A stretch of 64,000 nt of DNA, taken from Pseudomonas sp. BN417 (lineage in GTDB: Bacteria; Pseudomonadota; Gammaproteobacteria; Pseudomonadales; Pseudomonadaceae). Position numbers and translations under genes: made by a program. Positions 19,619-27,989 of this stretch are shown piece by piece; within the stretch, counting starts at the first letter, position 1, and each line of letters starts with the position of its first letter. The notes below the pieces were generated by a model, which saw nothing but the letters and a program-made list of their open reading frames with translations, did not search any database and was not told where the DNA came from. The stretch spans positions 108,693 through 172,692 of the forward strand of contig NZ_SSOJ01000067.1 of NCBI RefSeq assembly GCF_029871205.1. The letters run 5' to 3'.

Positions 19619-19631
19619 TGGGGTTATCGCT
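19619..19631. promoter_or_regulatory. Candidate regulator site TGGGGTTATCGCT
   Basis: This 13-mer recurs with one change (TGGGGTTATCACT) upstream of the second MFS gene at 23443-23455. The copy here is the right part of an AGCGATA-N9-TATCGCT inverted repeat, a spacing compatible with a LysR-type site. Function is inferred only from position and recurrence. Confidence 0.4.
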
Positions 19632-19699
19632 ATGGGCCCCGATGCCCCAGCCTGGCATACCAAGCTTTCGGCCAGCCTTCGAAGGGGGCTGGGACCTTT

Positions 19700-19772
19700 G
19701 TAGGAGCGAGCTTGCTCGCGAAGACTTCGTCGTCCTTCGCGAGCCCTGTAGCCCGGATTTCATCCGGGCTAC
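19700..19772. repeat. REP sequence plus a second palindrome
   Basis: 19700-19722 is the same 23-nt REP as at 16272 and 23255 (opposite orientation to 16272), followed by a truncated partner CTTCGCGAG. At 19748-19772 GTAGCCCGGAT and ATCCGGGCTAC flank TTC, a different palindrome type. Confidence 0.8.
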
Positions 19773-19932
19773 GAATCGGCAAATGGCTGAGGTATATCCC
19801 TAGGGAATACGCCTATGAGGAGTTTTGATTAGACGGTTATCGCTCCGCCTTGAAATAGTGCCCCCATGCCGGCCAGGGACCGAGTCCTCCGGATACCCCG
19901 ACTACAAGAAATATAACGATGAGGTCAGAGCC

Positions 19933-21264
19933 ATGGCTCATTCGAGTGCGGCGCACAGCCTGCCCCCTACACCTGCTTCCACCGATCACGCCGGGGCGAT
20001 TCGTCCTTCCCGCGTCCGCTGGCGGATCTTCGCCATCATCTTCGCCCTCACGGTGATCAACCTGATCGACCGCGTTTCCCTGTCCATCGCCATGCCCACC
20101 ATCGGCAAGGAGTTCGATCTCTCGCCGAGCATGCAGGGGCTGATCCTGAGCAGCTTCTTCTGGGCCTATGCGCTGTTGCAGATTCCCGGCGGCTGGCTGA
20201 TCGACCGCTACGGGCCGCGCCGGGTGATCGGCTGGTCCACCGGTCTCTGGGGGTTGTTCCAGACCGTCGCGGCCTTCGCCACCGGCGGCCTGTCCCTACT
20301 GTTTGCCCGGGTCGCCCTGGGTGCCGCCGAGGCCCCGCTGTTCCCTTCCGGTGGCAAGCTCAATTCGCTCTGGCTTGCACCCAGCGAGCGCAGCCGTGGC
20401 GCCGTATTGATGGATTGCGGCGGACCGCTGGGCGTCGCCCTGGGCGGGCTGATCATTGCCTACCTGATCGCCGTGCTCGGCTCCTGGCGCATCGCCTTTT
20501 TCATCGCCGGTATCGCCACCCTGGCCATGGCCTGGCTGGCCTGGCACTACCTGCGCGATGACCCGGCGCGGCATCCCGGGGTCAATGCCGAGGAACTTGC
20601 ACGGATCAACGCCGGCCGCGCCACCTCGGCCGCCGAAGCCGCCAAGGCGCAGGTGAAGGGGCTGGGCATCGCCTCCCGATCGCTCACCGGCATGCTGCTG
20701 GGGCGCGCCAGCTGGGCCATGGTGTTCTTCGGCCTGCTGACCTGGGGCCCAAGCTACCTGGCCCAGGCCCGTGGCTTCGACATCAAGGGCATTGGCGCGG
20801 CCACTTTCATCATCTTCCTCTGCGGTGCGGTCGGTTCGATCTGCGGCGGTTTCCTCTGCGACATGCTGATTCGCAAGGGCGTGCGTCGGGGGCTGGCGGC
20901 CAAGGGCCTCCTGGCGGTGTCCGGCCTGGTGGCGCTGGGCGCCTTCATGCTGCTACCCACCCTGCACGACGCCTATGCCGCCGTCGCACTGCTCTGCCTG
21001 ACCGCCTTCTTCCTCATGTGGGGCAGCCTCTACTGGAGCTTTCCCGCGCTGCTGGCGGCGCCGGCACGGGTCGGGCTGATCGGCGGGGTGATGAACCTGG
21101 CCGGCAGCCTGGGCGGCATCCTGGTGCCGATCCTGGTGGGCGTCATCCTGCAGTACTTTGGCGGCTACGCTGGCGTCCTCGGATTCTTCGCCGGCTGCTC
21201 GGCCCTGTTCGTCGTCGGCACCCTGCTGATCGGTCTGGATAATCCTGAGGTGAAACATGCGTGA
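19933..21264 (+). CDS. MFS transporter, anion:cation symporter type
   Basis: The 443-residue inner-membrane protein has 12 predicted helices and MFS loop motifs. WLIDRYGPRRVIGWST lies between helices 2 and 3, and LFARVALGAAEAPLFPSGGKLNSLWLAPSERSRGAVLMD is typical of the ACS family (hexuronate, glucarate, tartrate or aromatic acid uptake). The ATG at 19933 was chosen for the preceding GAGGTCAGAG and because the upstream frame crosses control sequence. It overlaps the amidohydrolase gene by 8 nt, so the two are co-translated. Confidence 0.9.
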   Translation: MAHSSAAHSLPPTPASTDHAGAIRPSRVRWRIFAIIFALTVINLIDRVSLSIAMPTIGKEFDLSPSMQGLILSSFFWAYALLQIPGGWLIDRYGPRRVIGWSTGLWGLFQTVAAFATGGLSLLFARVALGAAEAPLFPSGGKLNSLWLAPSERSRGAVLMDCGGPLGVALGGLIIAYLIAVLGSWRIAFFIAGIATLAMAWLAWHYLRDDPARHPGVNAEELARINAGRATSAAEAAKAQVKGLGIASRSLTGMLLGRASWAMVFFGLLTWGPSYLAQARGFDIKGIGAATFIIFLCGAVGSICGGFLCDMLIRKGVRRGLAAKGLLAVSGLVALGAFMLLPTLHDAYAAVALLCLTAFFLMWGSLYWSFPALLAAPARVGLIGGVMNLAGSLGGILVPILVGVILQYFGGYAGVLGFFAGCSALFVVGTLLIGLDNPEVKHA

Positions 21265-22222
21265 AGCCGCGCCCTATAACGGCCCGATAGTCGATGCGCA
21301 CCACCATTTCTGGGACCCGCAGCGCAACTTGCATCCCTGGTTGTCCGCTGGCGAAAGCATCCCGTTCCGCTACGGCGACTACAGCGCGATCAAGCGGCGC
21401 TACTTCCCGGAGGATTACCTGGCCGATGCCGGTACCCACAAGGTGGTGGCAACGGTCTACGTGGAGACCGAATGGGACCCGACCGACCCCATAGGCGAGA
21501 GCCGCTTCATCCATGAAGTCGCCGCCCGCTACGGCGCACCGAACGCGGTGGTGGCCCAGGCCTGGCTGGATGCGCCGGACGCCGCCGAGGTGCTGGCCGC
21601 CCAGGCCGGCTTCGAGCGGGTGCGCAGCGTCCGCCACAAGCCGGGCGGCCCGACGCGGCCCGATGAGGTGGGAGCAAGCCGCAGCCTGATGAGCGATGAC
21701 GGCTGGCGCCGGGGCTTCGCCGAACTCGCCCGCCACGGCCTGCACTTCGACCTGCAGACGCCCTGGTGGAACCTGCCGGAAGCCGAGGCGCTGGCGCGGG
21801 ACTTCCCTGGGACGCTGCTGATCCTCAACCACGCCGGCTTGCCGTCGGACCGCAGCGAGCAGGGCCTGGCCGGCTGGCAGGCGGCCATGGCGCGCTTCGC
21901 CGAGCTGCCCAATGTGACGGTGAAGATCTCCGGCATCGGCCAGGCCGGCAGGCCCTGGCGCGCCGAGGACAACGCCTGGATAGTGCGCGAGACCCTGGCC
22001 ATGTTCGGCAGTGAGCGGGCGATGTTCGCCAGCAACTTCCCGGTGGACAGCCTCTGCGGTTCCTTCGACGACATCTACGGCGGCTTCAAGCGCATGGTCG
22101 CCGACCTGCCATACGCGGAGCAGGAGCAACTCTTCTGCGGCAACGCGCAACGCATCTACCGTACCCATCCCTCGGCCTTCCGACTGCCGCAGGACGCAAC
22201 CGATATGAGGACTACCGCATGA
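21257..22222 (+). CDS. Amidohydrolase-2 family metal-dependent hydrolase (lactonase-like)
   Basis: The 321-residue TIM-barrel protein belongs to the COG3618 group, which includes sugar-acid lactonases and the 2-pyrone-4,6-dicarboxylate lactonase LigI. Metal and catalytic residues are visible: the HxH of IVDAHHHFWDP on strand 1, VETEWDP, the arginine-rich VRSVRHKPGG, LNHAG with its histidine, VKISGIG, and the final aspartate in FASNFPVDSL. It probably opens a lactone to a hydroxy acid for the cluster's pathway. It overlaps both the upstream MFS gene and the downstream pdxA-like gene by a few bases. Confidence 0.88.
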   Translation: MREAAPYNGPIVDAHHHFWDPQRNLHPWLSAGESIPFRYGDYSAIKRRYFPEDYLADAGTHKVVATVYVETEWDPTDPIGESRFIHEVAARYGAPNAVVAQAWLDAPDAAEVLAAQAGFERVRSVRHKPGGPTRPDEVGASRSLMSDDGWRRGFAELARHGLHFDLQTPWWNLPEAEALARDFPGTLLILNHAGLPSDRSEQGLAGWQAAMARFAELPNVTVKISGIGQAGRPWRAEDNAWIVRETLAMFGSERAMFASNFPVDSLCGSFDDIYGGFKRMVADLPYAEQEQLFCGNAQRIYRTHPSAFRLPQDATDMRTTA

Positions 22223-23232
22223 GCAACGCCCGTCTTCCCCGAATCGCCATGGTCCTGGGCGACCCCGCCGGCATTGGCCCGGAACTGATCGCCCGACTGC
22301 TGGCCGAGCCCGAGGTGCGCCGCCAGGCCCAGGTGCTGCTGATCGCCGACGAGGCGGAACTGCGCAAGGGCATGCAGATTGCCGGTTGCGAATTCCCCTA
22401 CCGATCCGTCGAGTCGCTGGACCGCCTGGACTTCATCGATGAGGTCCCACTGTTCTACAACTTCCGCGGTGCCGCCGAGGGATCGTTCCCGCGCAGCGAG
22501 GCCAGCGTGCTCGGCGGCCGCTACTGCCTGGACACCCTGGAGGTAGCGCTGCGCCTGACCGCCGCCGGCACCACCGATGCCATCCTGTTCGGCCCCTTGA
22601 ACAAGACTTCCTTGCACATGGCCGGCATGGCCCACAGCGATGAGCTGCACTGGTTCGCCGAGTACCTGGATTTCCATGGACCCTTCTGCGAGTTCAACGT
22701 GCTGGACAACCTCTGGACCTCACGGGTGACCTCCCACGTGGCCCTGGCCGATGTGCCGGGCCTGATGAGCCAGGATCGGGTCGTGGAGGCGATTCGCCTG
22801 ATCGATACCGCGCTCAAGCGCAGCGGGCTGGAAAAGCCGCGTATCGGCGTCTGCGGCCTCAACCCGCACAACGGCGACAACGGCAGCTTCGGCCGCGAGG
22901 AACTGGACATCATCGGCCCCGCGGTGCGCAGGGCGCAGGATCAGGACATCGATGCCGACGGGCCGTACCCGGCGGACACCATCTTCCTCAAGGTGCAGGG
23001 CGATACCCGGGCCTTCGACGCGGTGGTGACCATGTATCACGACCAGGGCCAGATCGCGATCAAACTGATGGGCTTCTCCCGTGGCGTGACCGTGCAGGGC
23101 GGCCTGCCCATTCCCATCACCACCCCCGCCCACGGCACCGCCTTCGACATCGCGGGGCAGGGCAAGGCCAACGTCGGCGCCACCCGCCAGGCCTTCGAGA
23201 TCGCCTGCCGCATGGGCAGCAAGCGGGGCTGA
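22219..23232 (+). CDS. PdxA-family NAD-dependent dehydrogenase (catabolic PdxA2 type)
   Basis: The 337-residue protein shows the PdxA fold signatures: MVLGDPAGIGPELIARLL at the N-terminus, FGPLNKTSLHMAGMAHSDELHWFAEYL, the metal histidine in GLNPHNGDNGSFGREE, and the second in MYHDQGQIAIKLMGF. Biosynthetic PdxA makes the vitamin B6 precursor. The NPHNGDNG variant and the catabolic setting point instead to the PdxA2/TphB-like group, which oxidises and decarboxylates phosphorylated four-carbon acids or aromatic dihydrodiols. No DUF1537 kinase, the usual PdxA2 partner, is present. Its ATG overlaps the amidohydrolase stop. Confidence 0.88.
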   Translation: MSNARLPRIAMVLGDPAGIGPELIARLLAEPEVRRQAQVLLIADEAELRKGMQIAGCEFPYRSVESLDRLDFIDEVPLFYNFRGAAEGSFPRSEASVLGGRYCLDTLEVALRLTAAGTTDAILFGPLNKTSLHMAGMAHSDELHWFAEYLDFHGPFCEFNVLDNLWTSRVTSHVALADVPGLMSQDRVVEAIRLIDTALKRSGLEKPRIGVCGLNPHNGDNGSFGREELDIIGPAVRRAQDQDIDADGPYPADTIFLKVQGDTRAFDAVVTMYHDQGQIAIKLMGFSRGVTVQGGLPIPITTPAHGTAFDIAGQGKANVGATRQAFEIACRMGSKRG

Positions 23233-23254
23233 TAGCCCTCATCGCCACAGACCT

Positions 23255-23315
23255 GTAGGAGCGAGCTTGCTCGCGAAGGGCGCCAATGCACTTTCGCGAG
23301 CAAGCTCGCTCCTAC
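23255..23315. repeat. REP pair (REPIN)
   Basis: Two 23-nt REP arms at 23255-23277 and 23293-23315 are perfect reverse complements separated by 15 bp. The arms share the GAGCGAGCTTGCTCGCGAA core with copies at 16272 and 19700. It follows the pdxA-like gene and could act as a partial transcription barrier before the next promoter. Confidence 0.9.
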
Positions 23316-23442
23316 GTCAATCGTTCCTCCACCAAAGACCGTGCCGCCCTTCAGGGCAGCACGGCGTTCTCGTTCGCCGCGCAAATTTCGCTGAGGCCTG
23401 ATCGATAACCCTTCTTCAGCTATCCGGGAAAAATGTATTGCC

Positions 23443-23455
23443 TGGGGTTATCACT
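23443..23455. promoter_or_regulatory. Candidate regulator site TGGGGTTATCACT upstream of the second MFS gene
   Basis: It matches 12 of 13 bases of the element at 19619-19631. ATCGATAACC at 23401-23410 is a related inverted half-site about 33 bp upstream. The whole stretch 23233-23611 has no gene; apart from these elements and the REP pair, nothing else was recognised in it. Confidence 0.4.
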
Positions 23456-23611
23456 GAATGAGCACAAGTGATTATTCGCCAGGTCCCGCGCTGGCTAGAG
23501 TCGGCCTCAACGAAAACGTCCGGGCTGCCACCGGCACCTCGTTGGATCGACTTACAAGAAGCCCGCCTTGTCGCCTCGCAAGGCGAATACCGGCAACAGA
23601 AGGACATGACA

Positions 23612-24937
23612 ATGACAACAACCACGACCTCCCTGTCCGATGCGCTGTCTTCGGCCATCGCCAAGAGCCGCCTGCGGCTGCTGCCCTTCCTCATCCTGAT
23701 GTACGTCCTGGCCTTCATCGACCGGGCCAACGTCGGCTACGCGCGCTCCTTCCTGCAAGCCGATACGGGCCTGGGCGATGCCGCCTTCGCCTTTGGCGCG
23801 AGCATCTTCTTTATCGGCTACGCCTGTTTCGAGGTGCCGAGCAACCTGATGCTGCACCGCCTCGGCGCCCGCGTCTGGCTTTGCCGGATCATGGTCACCT
23901 GGGGCCTGGTGTCGGCGGCGATGATGTTCGCCGACAGCGCGACCGCCTTCTACGTGCTGCGCTTCCTGCTGGGCGTGGCCGAGGCCGGCTTCTTCCCCGG
24001 CATCATCCTTTACCTCACCTACTGGTTCCCGGCGCAGAGCCGTGGCCAGGCCTTGGGGATGTTCTACTTCGGCCTGCCACTGGCGCTGGTGCTGGGCGGG
24101 CCGCTGTCCGGCTGGCTGCTGGAGTTCCATGGCGTCTTCGGCATGAGCAACTGGCAGTTCCTGTTCGTGGTCGAGGGCTTGCTGGCCTCGCTGGTGGGAA
24201 TCGCCGCGTACTTCTACCTGGTGGACCGTCCGCGCGCCGCGCGCTGGCTCAGCGAGGAAGAGAAGGGCGCCCTGGAGGGCAAGCTGGCCGAGGAGGAGGC
24301 GCGGAAGCAGGGCCAAGGCCCGCACGGCTTCCTCAGTGCGCTGCGCAGCGGCCAGGTGCTGAAGTTCTGTCTGGTCTACTTCACCGTGCAGATGAGCGTG
24401 TACGGCGTGGTGTTCTATCTGCCGACCCGCATCGCCAGTTTCCTCGACGGCAATGTTGGCCTGAGCGTCGGCCTGATCACCGCGATCCCCTGGCTTTGCG
24501 CCCTGGTGGTGACGCGCCTGGTGACCCGCTATGCCGACCGCAGCGGCCAGCACAGGCGTCTGGCGGTGTGCATGCTGGCCATGGCCGCCGCCGGCATCGC
24601 GGCCTCGGCGCTGAGTCCCAACCTGACATTCGCGGTCATTGCCTTCTGCTTCGCCGCCTCCGGTTTCGTCTCCGTGCAACCGCTGTTCTGGACCATTCCC
24701 ACCAGCTACCTGAGTGGTGCGGCAGCGGCCAGCGGCATCGCGCTGATCAATTCTCTGGGCAACCTCGGCGGTTTCGTTGCCCCCAACCTGAAAACCCTGA
24801 TGGAAACCCAGTTCGGTGACCCCCGTGCCGGCATGTTCGCCCTGGCCGTGGTTGCCGTGTTCGGTGCCCTGATGATCTGTCGCCTCAACACCCCGTCCAG
24901 CAAGAGCCAGCCGCTGAAACCGGCGCGCGCGGCCTGA
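23612..24937 (+). CDS. MFS transporter, ACS family (organic acid uptake)
   Basis: The 441-residue protein has 12 predicted helices and strong ACS-family motifs: [25 protein letters not shown] at helix 1, [26 protein letters not shown], and [36 protein letters not shown]. These features are shared with tartrate, 4-hydroxyphenylacetate and similar acid transporters. The ATG at 23612 is preferred because AAGGA sits 7 nt upstream. It is the first gene of a second transcription unit with the enolase-superfamily gene 31 bp downstream. Confidence 0.9.
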   Translation: MTTTTTSLSDALSSAIAKSRLRLLPFLILMYVLAFIDRANVGYARSFLQADTGLGDAAFAFGASIFFIGYACFEVPSNLMLHRLGARVWLCRIMVTWGLVSAAMMFADSATAFYVLRFLLGVAEAGFFPGIILYLTYWFPAQSRGQALGMFYFGLPLALVLGGPLSGWLLEFHGVFGMSNWQFLFVVEGLLASLVGIAAYFYLVDRPRAARWLSEEEKGALEGKLAEEEARKQGQGPHGFLSALRSGQVLKFCLVYFTVQMSVYGVVFYLPTRIASFLDGNVGLSVGLITAIPWLCALVVTRLVTRYADRSGQHRRLAVCMLAMAAAGIAASALSPNLTFAVIAFCFAASGFVSVQPLFWTIPTSYLSGAAAASGIALINSLGNLGGFVAPNLKTLMETQFGDPRAGMFALAVVAVFGALMICRLNTPSSKSQPLKPARAA

Positions 24938-24968
24938 TAGACGCCTTCCAGTGAAAGGAGCTGCAAGC

Positions 24969-26144
24969 ATGAAAATCAAAGCCATCCGTACCCGCGTCTT
25001 CGAGTGGAAGGGCAAGGTGGTGCCGCCCCAGGCGCACTTCTGCACCAACGCCACCGACATCCTCTATGAGCGCGGCGACGCCATGGGCTCATTCCGCTTC
25101 CACGGCTGGCTGGTGGTGGAGGTGGAGACCGACACCGGAATCGTCGGCATCGGCAACTGCGCCCTGGCGCCACGGGTGGCCAAGGAGATCGTCGACCTCT
25201 ACCTGGCCCCGATTGCCATCGGCGAAGACCCCTTCGACTACGAGTACATCTGGCAGAAGATGTACCGCCGCACCCACGCCTGGGGTCGCAAGGGCATCGG
25301 CATGGCCGCCATCTCGGCGGTGGACCTGGCCATTTGGGACATCATGGGCAAGGCGGTGAACAAGCCGGTGTTCAAGTTGCTGGGCGGCCGCACCAAGGAA
25401 AAGATCTGGACCTACGCGTCCAAGCTCTACGCCAACGACAACCTCGACCTGTTCCTGGAAGAGGCCCAGGGCTACCTGAACCAGGGCTTCACCGCGCTGA
25501 AGATGCGCTTCGGCTACGGGCCGAAAGACGGCCCGGCGGGCATGCGCAAGAACATCGAGCAGGTCCGCGCGCTGCGTGAACTGGCCGGGCCGGACGTGGA
25601 TATCATGCTCGAGTGCTACATGGGCTGGACCCTGGAATATGCTCGCCGCATGTTGCCGAAGCTGGCCGAGTTCGAACCGCGCTGGCTGGAAGAGCCCGTG
25701 ATCGCCGATGACATCGAAGGCTACGTGGAGCTGAAGAAGATGGGCATCATGCCGATCTCCGGCGGCGAGCACGAATTCACTTCCTACGGCTTCAAGGACC
25801 TGCTGGAACGCCGCGCGGTGGATGTGATCCAGTACGACACCAACCGGGTCGGCGGCATCACCGCGGCGCGCAAGATCAACGCCATGGCCGAAGCCTGGTC
25901 GGTGCCGGTTATTCCCCACGCCGGACAGATGCACAACTACCACTTGACCATGGCCAGCACCGCCTCGCCCATGGCCGAGTTCTTCCCGGTGTTCGACGTC
26001 GAGGTCGGCAACGAACTCTTCTACTACGTGTTCAAGGGCGAGCCGCAGCCGGTCGACGGCTACATCCAGCTGGATGACAACACCCCGGGCCTGGGCCTGG
26101 AGATCTCCGAGGAATACCTGAAGGACTTCAACATCATCGAGTGA
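24969..26144 (+). CDS. Enolase-superfamily (MR/MLE) acid-sugar dehydratase-like protein
   Basis: The 391-residue protein has an N-terminal capping domain and a C-terminal beta-barrel. Lys in [10 protein letters not shown], metal-binding acids in LECYMGW, LEEPV and GGEHEF, Asp in QYDTNRVGG, and a general-acid His in [10 protein letters not shown] place it in the mandelate racemase/muconate lactonising superfamily. The arrangement is closest in memory to the rhamnonate dehydratase subgroup. Such enzymes dehydrate an aldonic acid to a 2-keto-3-deoxy acid. An AAGGAG site lies 8 nt before the ATG, and a strong terminator follows. Confidence 0.88.
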   Translation: MKIKAIRTRVFEWKGKVVPPQAHFCTNATDILYERGDAMGSFRFHGWLVVEVETDTGIVGIGNCALAPRVAKEIVDLYLAPIAIGEDPFDYEYIWQKMYRRTHAWGRKGIGMAAISAVDLAIWDIMGKAVNKPVFKLLGGRTKEKIWTYASKLYANDNLDLFLEEAQGYLNQGFTALKMRFGYGPKDGPAGMRKNIEQVRALRELAGPDVDIMLECYMGWTLEYARRMLPKLAEFEPRWLEEPVIADDIEGYVELKKMGIMPISGGEHEFTSYGFKDLLERRAVDVIQYDTNRVGGITAARKINAMAEAWSVPVIPHAGQMHNYHLTMASTASPMAEFFPVFDVEVGNELFYYVFKGEPQPVDGYIQLDDNTPGLGLEISEEYLKDFNIIE

Positions 26145-26210
26145 CGGGCACTCCAACCCACAGGGTTGCCCTGGGCCAGGTTGTGTCGGCGGCCACGGGC
26201 GCCTGATTGG

Positions 26211-26238
26211 CCCCGGCAGATGCCGGGGTTCTTTTTTT
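26211..26238 (+). terminator. Intrinsic terminator of the MFS-dehydratase unit
   Basis: CCCCGGC at 26211-26217 pairs with GCCGGGG at 26222-26228 around AGAT, followed by TTC and seven Ts. A textbook rho-independent terminator ending the catabolic cluster. Confidence 0.92.
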
Positions 26239-26373
26239 CAGGCCGACGCCTGGGCCAGTCCCCCGGTGCTCCGCTGTGCGGCCCTTGAGTCGCCCAGGCT
26301 TAGCCGATATCTTGAGGCGCCTAATCGTTAGTCTGCTACCAAGTCCTTTCTGCGCAGACACTCCGGATTCTTG

Positions 26374-27255
26374 ATGAGCTCGCAAAGCCCCCTGTCGCAA
26401 CGCATCGACCAGCCGCTGAAAGGCATTGTCCTGGTCTGCCTGGCGACCTTCCTGTTTTCCAGCCACGACGCGATCTCCAAGTACCTGTCGGCCTTCTATC
26501 CCATCGTCATGGTGGTCTGGGTGCGCTATCTGGTGCATACCCTGCTGATGGCGGGCTTCCTGCTGCCACGGGAAGGTGTGCGTGTGCTGCGCACCAAGCG
26601 CCCCCTGCTGCAGGTGGCGCGGGCGCTGTGCCTGGTCGGGGTGAGCCTGCTGTTCACCACCGGGTTGCGGCATATCCCGCTGGCGGAGGCGACTTCGGTG
26701 ATTTTCCTGGCGCCCTTGCTGGTCACCACTCTGTCAGTGCCGCTGCTGAAGGAGCGCGTATCCCGTGTCCAGTGGGTGGCGGTGCTGGTGGGGTTCGGCG
26801 GGGTGCTGCTGATCGTGAGGCCGGGTAGCGCTCTGTTCACTCCGGCCATCCTGTTCCCCCTGGCGGCGGCGGTGTGCTTCGCTTTCTACCAATTGCTGAC
26901 GCGCATCGTTTCCCGCACCGACAGTTCGGCCACCAGCAACTTCATCACCGGCCTGACCAACACCCTGGTCATGAGTGCCCTCGTGCCCTTCTTCTGGCAC
27001 CTGCCCGACAGCCTCGGTCACAGCCTGCTGATGCTGGCCCTGGGCACCTGCGGCATGGGCGGGCACATGCTGCTGACCCAGGCTTTCCGCCATGCCTCGC
27101 CGCCGTTGCTGGCGCCTTTCGGCTATGGGCAGATCGTCTTCGCCGGCCTGCTCGGGCTGCTGCTGTTCAACCATGCACCGGACCAGGTGGGCCTGCTGGG
27201 CATCGCCATCATCGTTGGCAGCGGGCTGTTCATGGCCTACGCGCAGAAGCGCTGA
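26374..27255 (+). CDS. EamA/DMT-family transporter
   Basis: The 293-residue protein has ten predicted helices arranged as two EamA repeats: GIVLVCLATFLFSSHDAISKYL and AEATSVIFLAPLLVTTLSVPLLKERVS in the first, ILFPLAAAVCFAFYQLLTRIVSRTDSS and PFGYGQIVFAGLLGLLLFNHAPD in the second. The C-terminus ends in a short cytoplasmic tail. The ATG at 26374 is used; a TTG immediately before it is an alternative. Members export metabolites or act as SAM or amino acid carriers. The substrate is unknown. Confidence 0.88.
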   Translation: MSSQSPLSQRIDQPLKGIVLVCLATFLFSSHDAISKYLSAFYPIVMVVWVRYLVHTLLMAGFLLPREGVRVLRTKRPLLQVARALCLVGVSLLFTTGLRHIPLAEATSVIFLAPLLVTTLSVPLLKERVSRVQWVAVLVGFGGVLLIVRPGSALFTPAILFPLAAAVCFAFYQLLTRIVSRTDSSATSNFITGLTNTLVMSALVPFFWHLPDSLGHSLLMLALGTCGMGGHMLLTQAFRHASPPLLAPFGYGQIVFAGLLGLLLFNHAPDQVGLLGIAIIVGSGLFMAYAQKR

Positions 27256-27277
27256 CGCTGCGGGTGGATGTCAGAAG

Positions 27278-27365
27278 TAGGGTGAGCCGTGCGCACCAGG
27301 CTGGGTGATGGCCTACCCGTTGACCCGACCCGAGCACAGGAAACGGTGCGCATGGCGCACCCTAC
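27278..27365. repeat. Palindromic repeat, GTAGGGTGMGCC family, copy 1
   Basis: Arms at 27278-27298 and 27345-27365 (outer GTAGGGTG / CACCCTAC) are inverted complements with two mismatches. A second copy of the same family is at 28711-28774. The two copies bracket the small SOS operon and the endonuclease gene. Confidence 0.75.
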
Positions 27366-27389
27366 GAGCAGCCATTCAGGCATCCAGAC

Positions 27390-27701
27390 TCAAGCGCTCT
27401 CGACCTCCCGCGAATCCACGTAATCCTTCAGCCACCTCAACACCTGTACCGGCTCCCAGCGGGCCGGGTCGAACAGGGCATAGGCCTGGCCCTGATAGCC
27501 CACCACGTCCAGTTGCCGGTGATAGCCGGCGCGCTGGAACAGGGCCTCTATTTCCGCCAGGCAGGTGTTGAAATGCAGACGCCCGAAGGGCGTCTTGCCG
27601 TCGGTCACCAGGCCTTCCAGGTGCAATTCTTCCACCGCTTCGCGGATCTCTTCCGGGGCCATCCGGCTCACGGTGTATTTCAACTGGCGTACATCCAGCA
27701 T
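27390..27701 (-). CDS. Unknown 103-residue protein in a LexA-controlled operon
   Basis: The family is not recognised. The start at 27701 (MLDVRQLKYTV) was chosen because GAGGA lies 8 nt upstream; the longer frame overlaps the preceding small gene. Composition suggests a soluble alpha/beta protein. Helix-rich RMAPEEIREAVEELHLEGLV is followed by a conserved-looking KTPFGRLHFNTCLAEIEALF, then VVGYQGQAYALFDPARWEPVQVLRWLKDYV. There is no signal peptide or membrane segment. It is the second gene behind a LexA box, so a DNA-damage role is inferred. It could correspond to one of the unnamed small SOS genes of P. aeruginosa; this was not checked. Confidence 0.75.
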   Translation of the reverse strand: MLDVRQLKYTVSRMAPEEIREAVEELHLEGLVTDGKTPFGRLHFNTCLAEIEALFQRAGYHRQLDVVGYQGQAYALFDPARWEPVQVLRWLKDYVDSREVESA

Positions 27702-27721
27702 CTTGGGTGTCCTCAGGCGGC

Positions 27722-27862
27722 TCAGTGCAGCCACCGGCTGGCGAACAGGGGCTGTACCTGGCCACGGGGCGGGAAGGGCAGGGGCAGTTGGTAGGGTACG
27801 GGGATTGTCGATGGAACAGGTTGCTCAGGCATCGGCAAGCGGATCGGGGCTGATACAGGCAT
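27722..27862 (-). CDS. 46-residue proline-rich protein with clamp-binding-like motifs, first gene after a LexA box
   Basis: This short frame lies directly downstream of a LexA box, with AGGAAAAG before its ATG at 27862 and 20 bp between its TGA and the next gene. The product has 13 prolines in 46 residues and is likely unstructured. Residues 25-30, QLPLPF, resemble hexapeptide beta-clamp-binding motifs such as that of Hda (QLSLPL). Residues 35-40, QVQPLF, followed by ASR, resemble the clamp-binding element of E. coli HolA (QAMSLF, also followed by ASR). Two such elements in so small a protein suggest a sliding-clamp ligand made during the SOS response. That it is a real gene, and its function, are inference; chance in a Pro/Leu-rich frame is possible. 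Confidence 0.55.
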   Translation of the reverse strand: MPVSAPIRLPMPEQPVPSTIPVPYQLPLPFPPRGQVQPLFASRWLH

Positions 27863-27880
27863 AGGACTTTTCCTGGATTA

Positions 27881-27896
27881 CTGTATATTTATACAG
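27881..27896. promoter_or_regulatory. LexA box (SOS operator) 1
   Basis: CTGTATATTTATACAG matches the gammaproteobacterial LexA consensus CTG-N10-CAG and the preferred CTGTATATATATACAG at all but one position. It is 19 bp upstream of the minus-strand 46-residue gene and about 93 bp upstream of the plus-strand endonuclease gene. It could control either or both. Confidence 0.9.
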
Positions 27897-27989
27897 ATAC
27901 CAGTTGCCGTGGTCCGATGGCAACCAAACCAAAGGAAAAATCTGTTGTCAGTCATTTCCCCTGACGCAGTATCGGGAATGAGAAGTCTG

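Larger units (their letters stand above)
19527..19932. other. Divergent control region between tctC and the first MFS gene
   Basis: No gene is supported in these 406 bp. The region should contain both divergent promoters. It holds an imperfect palindrome AGCGATA...TATCGCT (19609-19631), a GGTTATCGCT at 19835-19844, a palindromic TATCCCTAGGGAATA around 19795, and two REP-type palindromes. The TATCG-containing elements are candidate sites for the local LysR regulator. Confidence 0.5.

Noticed and set aside
23468..23611. Upstream extension of the second MFS protein by 48 residues
   Set aside because: It would cover the shared regulatory motif region, lacks a membrane or targeting signal, and a better ribosome binding site precedes the ATG at 23612.
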